Shown: positions 56,696 through 64,000 of the stretch, one piece after another
Numbering within the stretch: the stretch's first letter is position 1
How the letters are laid out: every line of letters begins with the position of its first letter
Assembly (NCBI RefSeq): GCF_001949145.1
Contig: NW_019091492.1
Coordinates: 704,387-768,386, forward strand
Length of the DNA stretch: 64,000 nucleotides
From: Acanthaster planci
Lineage: Eukaryota > Echinodermata > Asteroidea > Valvatida > Acanthasteridae
Reading direction: 5' to 3'
Program-made: the position numbers and the translations under genes
The notes under the pieces: model-generated
What the model was told of the DNA's origin: nothing
Seen by the model: the letters and a program-made list of their open reading frames with translations, nothing else
Databases searched by the model: none

Positions 56696-57480
56696 CTGTG
56701 AGGCAGAAAGGGATCCAAGAAAAAATCAGTCCTTGTGGTTCTTTGTAATTTTCTCTACTTGACTTTCATGTGCGTACTAGAGCCTTGATGATGTCACATT
56801 TTGATTGTGTAGATACATAAAGGGGATCCTGAATCAAGTTTTGGGGTGCAGCAGAATCTTTGGGGGGGGGGGGAGGAACCGAGGATGAAATGTTATGGAA
56901 ATATTGTCCTTTTCAAAGTATACATGTGTGAAAAACCAATGAATACAAGGGCCTCATTCCCCTGAATCTGCCAATGTGTAGATACTTACTGTTTTTCACT
57001 CTTCTGTGCACACTTTTTGTGAGCACACTAAGTGATTCTAAGAAGCAGTGTTATGACACACTGGTACAGCCAAGCACAGGTGCTTGTAGTCTGATACTGA
57101 AAACCATACTATCCGTCCTTTTTAAAGTTACATGTACTTCTAACCCTGACACCTACAGTGTGGGAAATGGGACTTAACTATACATGTAGCTCTAGTCAAC
57201 TAAACCATAATCATGTTAAATTTAACAAGATTCTGTGTGATTTACAATAAACCTCAGGCGTTAGGGCCACTGAGAGTCAGCATAAAGGTGAGATTGAGGT
57301 TAAAATAAAAATTCACAAAACTTTTGTATGGAGGGGTTGTCATGGTGAAAAACTATTCAAATAATAGTGTGTCTCAAATGGCTACACGATTTGGGTAATC
57401 ATACACTTGCTTCTTTTATGTGAGGGAAAAATATGCAGTACATATGGAACAATTAAATCTCTACAAGTCCGAAATTTGGG

Positions 57481-57735
57481 AGTTGGGTTGGCGTAGTGGT
57501 TCTCTCCTTGCCTTCCACCTCTGCGGTCCGGGTTCGATTCCTGGCTCTGTCCACATGTAGATTGGATTTTCAGTCCCTACCTGATTCCGTGGGTTTTACT
57601 CAGAATATTCCTCTGGGGTTTTCCTCCCACCTCTAAAACTGTAACTGCTTCTCATTGTCTCCTCTCCACAGGTTTCTTCAGGCTTGCGAGCTACAGTGCC
57701 TAGGGCGCTTTTGAGGAATTTTTGGTGTCATTACC
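57481..57735 (+). mobile_element. tRNA-derived SINE
   Basis: A polymerase III A box TGGCGTAGTGG (57,489) and B box GGTTCGATTCC (57,531) are followed by a body with a GTTTTCCTCCCA motif, known from several animal SINEs, and an AAATAAATAA tail. The A-B spacing and the long tail exclude a working tRNA gene. Confidence 0.82.
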
Positions 57736-57839
57736 AGAAATAAATAATTACTAGAGCTTATCTGTCTGTTGCCAACAGACCAGATGGCTTTTTCGCCTTG
57801 TGAAATTTGACCAATTAATCTACAGCATAAACCTTTTGG

Positions 57840-58650
57840 TGGAATGATTTTATCATGTACATATAGGTTCAAGTTTGGAACCCAATCAAACATGCATTTC
57901 AAGAGACATAGCGCTTGGAAGAGTGTCCCTGTAATGTCACGTGACATGATTATCTGATGACGTCACCATCACATACGGTCAATTTCATCTATAACGCCTC
58001 CCTTTCTAAATACCTGTCAAGCTTCAACCCAATCGGACATGCACTTCAGGAGATACAGTACTTTAAAGAATGCACCTTTAATGTCACATGATTTGTCAAC
58101 TAATGATATCATCATCATCACATGAGGTCAATATTTGCCTAAAACACTTCCTTTTCAAGATATCTGCAAAAGTTTGAACCCACTTGGACATATACTTTAG
58201 TTTGATGAAGATCCGAAGTTGCAAAAGGACCAGAGTCATGGGTAGAAAAAATGTGCACAAAACAAAGGTGAAGAAGAAGATTGAACAACCAATCTACTGC
58301 ACAAACCTGATAATTATTTCATCATGACCATTTGGGTCCAAGGTTTCAACCCAATCAGGTAGGCACTACAGGAAATAACTTGTTTTAAATAAAATAAAAT
58401 TTGACTCCTCATTTGATGTCATCATCATATCAGGTAAATTTTCATCAAGAACACCTCCTTTCCTTGATATCTGCAAAGTTTGAAATCAATGGGAAGTGTA
58501 CTCCAGGAGATATAGGGCTTTAAACAGGGCACCTTTAATGTCATGTGACTTATTTGATGATGATATTGTCATCACCTGAGGTCAATCTACGTTTATAAAC
58601 CTTCCCTTCCTAACTATCTGTAAGAGTTCAACCTAATCAGACGTGTACAG
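57840..58650. repeat. Degenerate tandem repeat, period about 150 bp
   Basis: The phrase near CAACCCAATCRGACATGCAC recurs about six times at 130-170-bp steps, alternating with ATGTCATRTGAC-TGATGA and AACACCTCCTTTCC phrases. The copies are strongly diverged. No coding frame persists. Confidence 0.7.
58200..58290 (+). repeat. Repeated end module, copy 1
   Basis: GTTTGATGAAGATCCGAAGTT, AGAAAAAATGTGCACAAA and a GAAGAAGAAGA end. It recurs near 59,752-59,860. It may be the 3' end of a larger dispersed element. Confidence 0.6.
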
Positions 58651-59751
58651 TACAAAATACAATACAAAACAATTGTTATCGCAGAAAAATCACAGATTAT
58701 AGATTTTAAACATTTGTCCCTTTTGGCATTAGATACAATGCAATCTGCTCTCCGCACCACGTGCTCAGCATTTTGCCCGATCCTGAGTACATGCCCAATG
58801 CACTGTGCGCTACCTGCCTCGCGTTACAGGCAGATATTGTGCATCCACGCACACAGCAGCCAATGCACAGTATGGGAAAGGGCTTTTCGAGTTCGCAAAT
58901 ATTTTAAGGGTTTTTTGTCATTGGCGCTTCATCTGTGTGAAGAAGTACACCACTTATGCACTTCATACAGTTGACTTCAATGTTTTAGCTATCATATAAT
59001 GAACAATTCAAGGTTAAATCTGTTACGGTTGTTTTTTAACCCAATTTCAAAAAATAAAAGAACTTTTTATCATAACTTCCGATCTGATGACGTCATCGGC
59101 CCTAAATTTCACACGTGTTGACTGGGTGAAGATCATTATACAAGTCAATTTTCAGGCAAATCGGACGCAGACATCTACTCAAAATTCATTTTTCAGAATT
59201 TGTAACCTGTTGCTAGAGGGCGCTCGATAATTACACGACATCATCAGTAGATGATTTGAAGAATACTATACCCCCACCGACTACACCGTTGAAAGCAAGT
59301 TGATACCTATTACCACTTTTAAACAATAAGCCCACTTTCAGTTTCGACCGGAAGGGTGAGTCACGTGATTTGACCCACACAAGATAAACAGAAGACCCAA
59401 TTTCACCTTGGCACTTGCCACAAGCAGAATGTTGCGGGTAGCCATGGTTGATTCTATATGGATTTTAAACTAATTAACTTAATATTTAACTATTTGAAAT
59501 TTAATAATAAATCAGTTGATGACGTCTTTGTGACATAACTATCTGAGTATTATCTTTGCTTTGAGGTTTATCTTTGGTGTAACTTTGATGACATTTGAAT
59601 ATTGCTGAACAACCAAAACGTTGCCTTGAAAACATGTGCAAAGTCAATGGGCTGAAATAATATTGAAAAATCAATAATAAATCATTTGATCAGGTTATCA
59701 TGATGTCATGCTTCGCGGACCATCTATGCATAATAGTCCTTCATTGGTACA

Positions 59752-59860
59752 AGTTTGATAAAGATCCAAAGTTGCAAAAACAGTAAAGTCGTGTACAGAA
59801 AAAAACGTGCACAAAGTGAATGGGATTTGCGCCGAAGACGAAGAAAAAAAAAAAGAAAGA
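59752..59860 (+). repeat. Repeated end module, copy 2
   Basis: GTTTGATAAAGATCCAAAG, ACGTGCACAAAG and a purine-rich AAGACGAAGAAAAAA end, the same order as the copy at 58.2 kb. Confidence 0.6.
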
Positions 59861-60884
59861 AAATGGGATGACAACCTGACACTGAGTTCAGCACATACAT
59901 ATTACAATTTTCTAACACCAGTCAGCAATATTTGACTGACTAGCTTTCCCTCCCGACAGCCCAGCTGGCACACAATCCAACCTCGCAAGCAACACGTGCC
60001 AATGTTTAATTATGCACATTACTAGATTAGTTTTCAATTTGTATCGACAATCCCCAACCTGGGTCCAGACGAATAATTATTCACGGTACATCAACTCTAC
60101 CAGTAATCAGCCCTTCCACCAAGGGCCAATTAACCATACTTTGTAGTTAACACCTTCATCACAGAGTCAACCACGTAGTCATCGATTTCCTTATTGACTG
60201 CCTAATGTATGTATGTGAAGGATGACACACCACTTCAAGGACAGATTACAGTATGGGTATATTACCAGTGCACAATATGCTGATTTTTTTCAGAACGTAC
60301 AGGTATTCTGTATGTGTACCATTGCCGTTCCTTGTACATACCATTGACCATATGTTGTGATTTGAATTCTGCATAGTTCACTGCTTGATTATTTTGTACT
60401 GTATTACCCAGTGGTGTCAAGCACATGCCATCCCAAATAATATTGGAGTACGACCCCCCTAGTGATGTACCACTACATTAAGAAAAAATTTCTTCACATA
60501 GAATTAGAAACTTGGAGAAGATGTAATTAATCTAATAACCTCTTTCCTGAGAAATGTTAATTGGATGAAATACAAATGGAATTAAACTTCTCCACTGGTC
60601 AATACCCTAATACATATCAGCTTGTAGTAACTGATCTGAAGTTCTTGACAATTGATGAAGTGCCTTTGAAGATAAAAACCTGACCTACATCTACAGGGGT
60701 ACCACTGAATTGGATCTACCTACATTCACCAGCAGCAAAATGTTTCTCGAAGTGAGGACATGTGTAAGACCCGCAGACATCAGCCATTTGTAGACCAACC
60801 CACTACCCACTGGCCCCTTCCTTCCTTCCATTGCCAGTGTTTACCCTATATACCTGGGGCAACATTACTAGAATACAGAGCACC

Positions 60885-61290
60885 TTAACCACTTTGCACC
60901 GGGGTTAGTTATCAATGTTGATGATGCTGGGTCAGGATAATTATAATTTTTTTCGTTTTCAACGTTCTTCAAAAATTCATCATTTCATTTAACGGACGTT
61001 TATACCCACACGAAGTAATCTCTAGGCACTACTCTAAGTGGACAGGTGATCTTCAATGACTCCCGAGTATTTCAGCCGGGCCTGCAGCCTTAAAAAAGAG
61101 CCCAGATTGTGCAGTGTTATCTAACTTTCTTTTATTCACGAACCTGCCACAGTGCGCTGCTGACCTCTTTTCAATAGGGGCCAGATTAGCAGCAGTGCTG
61201 TGTGGCTCATCGCTGCAGTGGTGGAGCGCTTTTGCCGCCGGTGGTAATGCGCTCGCTCTAAACACTCCACTGTTTTTGGAACAGTTTTTG
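60885..61290 (+). mobile_element. piggyBac-like MITE, family B, 3' end decayed
   Basis: Starts with TTAACCACTTTGCACCGGGG and follows the 4.2-kb copy (inverse) through AACATTGATAACT, the AGCCCAGATTGTG block and GCTCGCTCTAAA. No matching right end was found, so the end coordinate is approximate. Confidence 0.75.
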
Positions 61291-64000
61291 TTTCTGTTTC
61301 TGCACACTACATGACACATGCGCGAGATTATGGTACATATTTTTAAGTCGGCAAGTATCACGCTGGTAATGAGAAAACATCACTCTGTTAGGGATGGTCT
61401 TTACCAAATGTTGTGCCCTCTTTTGGAAAGGACTGATACTGTGTTTCACATCTTAAAGCTGTTTTAAGTTGGGTTTCTTGAAGTAAGTCTCTGAGAAACA
61501 CATATTGAAAGGCAGGCATTAATTAACACATCAAATGTACATGACCAACACATTTCAGTTTGCAACATAAAGACAACTAAGGAAATTCACAACTTAAAGG
61601 AACAGCAGGAAAAACAAAAACAAATGACCTAGAAGGAAAACGGATTTGAGCCCCCCAGCACAAATATATGAGTGGGCAAATGTCATTCCACATACTACTC
61701 TGCATTAAAAAAGGAATTAAATTAAAACAAACCAAAAATGTTAGCTGATGTGAGTAGTTCATCTACTCACTGCCGCCACCAATCAACTCCATGTAGTTGT
61801 GCAAATTTATTCAGAGGCAAGCCAAGCAATCTGGAATGCAAAGGATACGCGAGGGTCTCTAAATTCTAACTGAGCCACACACATTATCATTTCTCATCGT
61901 TTCTCCCCTTCCGACGTTTTTGACAGTGATGGATTGCGCAGCCAGCGGGTAAATATCAATGCTGGGGACTGTCAGCCTCTAGCTTTCAAGATTGTGGTGA
62001 ATCTATTTGCCTTGGGCTCTGGAAAGGTACAAAGAGTATTTGAAAGGGCTGGGATAAACCTGCTGAAGTGGCTTCTCACTATCTGAACCAAAATATCACG
62101 GACTGATATTTTCTTTCAGTAGCTACTGTATTTGAGTCTATAATACACTTTTAATGTTACTGAGAGGAGAGTCTAGGATAAGGACAGGCCTATACAGTGT
62201 CCTTACATGAGCATGTTCAAAACTGAAGTGAGTTGTTTTTTTCAGATTTTATCGCTCTATGCTGTAAGGCTGCCAATCAACCATTAGATGAACAATTCCA
62301 TGTCATAATTCTGTTGGCATACAAAAAAGCTCCATGTAGATATTTCAAAGGATGTGGGAGAAAGAAAGATATAGGGGGTATTGGAGATTACATATACAAT
62401 GCTTGTAATATATTTAATGAACAGTCTTAAGTATCGAGTTAAGTTACTGAACGTAGTAACACCCCGCATATACTGTATACAGCATTATTACAACATCTTT
62501 TTGAGGGCAGCACTAAATTTGTGATAAACAATTTCAGAACTTTTTTGTTTACTGGGTTTGAATGTTGAGAGGTAGAAGCAATCAATATGGAGGAGCTGGA
62601 AATTGTTTTGTAGATGTACTGGTACAATTCAGACAGTTTCTGCAAGAACTTTTGTATTAGATTCCATTGCCAGCATTTATTTTACAAACACAATACTTTA
62701 TTGGAATTTCATCCAATCTACCTGTAACTTCCATATGATCTGAGAATATACGTACATGTGTACATTTAGCAACATAAAATGTTTGTGCCCTAGGCTGCCT
62801 CCAGAAATGTTTTTGGCACAGGAATGAAGTGTTAGTACTCTAGTTATTTAATGCAGCTGTAAGGGGTCAGTTCAGTCCACAATCATTGATGAACAGATGC
62901 CACAGTCACTAGGCTAGCGTTGCAGCAGGCTGAACCCTAACCCTCCCCCCTCCCCGGTGTATGTAAAAATCATTTTAAAATTGGAGAATTACTGACTGTC
63001 AGGGTTAATGGTCAGCTGGTGACTAGAGAACACTGCAGCCAAGGGAAATGTATATCTCTGACTAGAAGGGTTACCCCTCTCCAACAATCTCTTATGTGGT
63101 TAAGCACGGTGTACCATGTACATGTACTCTTTTTCACAGCAGTAAATAGCATGATTTCATTTACAATTTGTTGCCTTATATATCGGTCTGTTGGTATGAA
63201 TTTATGCTGTGAATGATGTCACGGTATAGTACCCAGATTCTTTCCTTCAAATATTAATTTGCCTGAATGGAAATGCACAAATAAATACACATTTGAGAAA
63301 GTATGCTTTTTTATACTTAGAAATCAGGCCAACTTTAGCAGTGCAGCAAAATGCATGCAGAGGTTTCAAAAATGATGTATTTGGATGCATATGGCACACA
63401 ACCCTGAAGACAAGGATAACAAAAGACTCTGCATGTGAAAGGCAAGTTTCTCAGTCCGTTCAATTTCTTATTTCAGTTTGCTTGCAAAGAACATAAAGCA
63501 ATACATACTGGACACTGTTGATTTAGTATCACTTTATTCCTGAGAATGCCATCTGATGGGAATGAATGATCCCATTGACAAACAGTCACCAGTGATACGG
63601 TGAGGAGAAATCCACATGAATTTGAGGAGAAACAAGTTCGTTTTTAAAAACCTCTTCTAATGCCGACCTAAATGTTTTACTTGAGATTCTACACAACCAC
63701 ATACATGTATATGTTACTTCTACACAGAACACTGTTCTTGTTAATGACAGATGACTGTGTATAAGCTCCACGTATTCTGTAGCACATTCTTTTCTAAATA
63801 ATATCAGTTAGAAAGATTGAAATCAATTCGCTGACTGACAGAATTAGATTTAAGTCAGTTGAACTATCAACGGGGCAAAGAGCACCTAGGCCTAAATTCA
63901 CATAAATATTCATGCAAGCGTACTTGTTTCCTTCCTTTTCTACTGAAGCAACAGGAACGACTTGTGTCCACGGTCCAGATTGCCACACATGCCAAGAATC

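Larger units (their letters stand above)
56696..64000 (-). other. Intron upstream of exon 1 (part), no coding found
   Basis: About 7.3 kb with no recognisable exon on either strand. It holds a tRNA-type SINE (57.5 kb), a degenerate tandem repeat (57.8-58.7 kb), a repeated end module (58.2 and 59.75 kb) and a TTAA MITE copy (60.9 kb). The last 2.7 kb shows only AT-rich unique-looking sequence. Confidence 0.7.

Noticed and set aside
57485-57560. tRNA gene
   Set aside because: A and B boxes are present, but there is no cloverleaf and the sequence continues into a SINE body and A-rich tail.
63794-63988. Possible further UNC80 exon at the right edge
   Set aside because: The frame lacks any UNC80 block and has no convincing splice sites with phase 1 at its end.

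Overview
The window is a 64-kb piece of animal nuclear DNA, and the only gene I can support is the central part of an UNC80 homologue on the minus strand. UNC80 is the large scaffold subunit of the NALCN sodium-leak channel complex. Twenty-one coding exons lie between 56,695 (5'-most seen) and 5,701 (3'-most seen). They total 3,591 nt, or about 1,197 codons, if the inner alternative acceptor of exon 11 is used. Every exon has AG/GT borders and all phases join without a frameshift or stop. The start codon and upstream exons lie beyond position 64,000. The C-terminal half lies before position 1, so the window shows neither a promoter nor a poly(A) site. From memory of the human protein, this is very roughly its second quarter to just past its middle.

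The exons are GC-rich islands in AT-rich, repeat-filled introns. Introns run from about 0.46 kb to 10.5 kb (9,498-19,959); a second large one spans 26,418-34,865. Exons 1-10 sit at 56.7-43.2 kb, exons 11-13 (poorly conserved, with basic and Ser/Pro-rich inserts) at 41.1-34.9 kb, exons 14-19 at 26.4-20.0 kb, and exons 20-21 are isolated at 9.3 kb and 5.7 kb. Two exons (16 and 21) are not covered by the longest open frame at their position and were found by homology and splice sites.

The introns hold many non-autonomous mobile elements. There are two families of piggyBac-like MITEs ending at TTAA: 12.2/20.2 kb, and 4.2/49.4/60.9 kb. A 2-kb hAT-like element at 38.6-40.6 kb is interrupted by a second inverted-repeat element. 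A small hAT-like MITE lies beside exon 11. Other features are a near-perfect palindromic element at 25.1 kb, a further inverted-repeat element at 14.2 kb, several tRNA-derived SINE-like copies, a 19-bp minisatellite beside exon 9, and a degenerate roughly 150-bp tandem repeat at 57.8-58.7 kb. I see no transposase or reverse transcriptase gene.

The organism is a metazoan with intron-rich genes and divergent UNC80 linkers. SINE types, MITE load, frequent TACATGTA words and high similarity to human UNC80 in the structured blocks suggest a marine invertebrate, perhaps a deuterostome such as an echinoderm. This assignment is an inference that the sequence does not prove. No prokaryotic, viral or CRISPR features were found.
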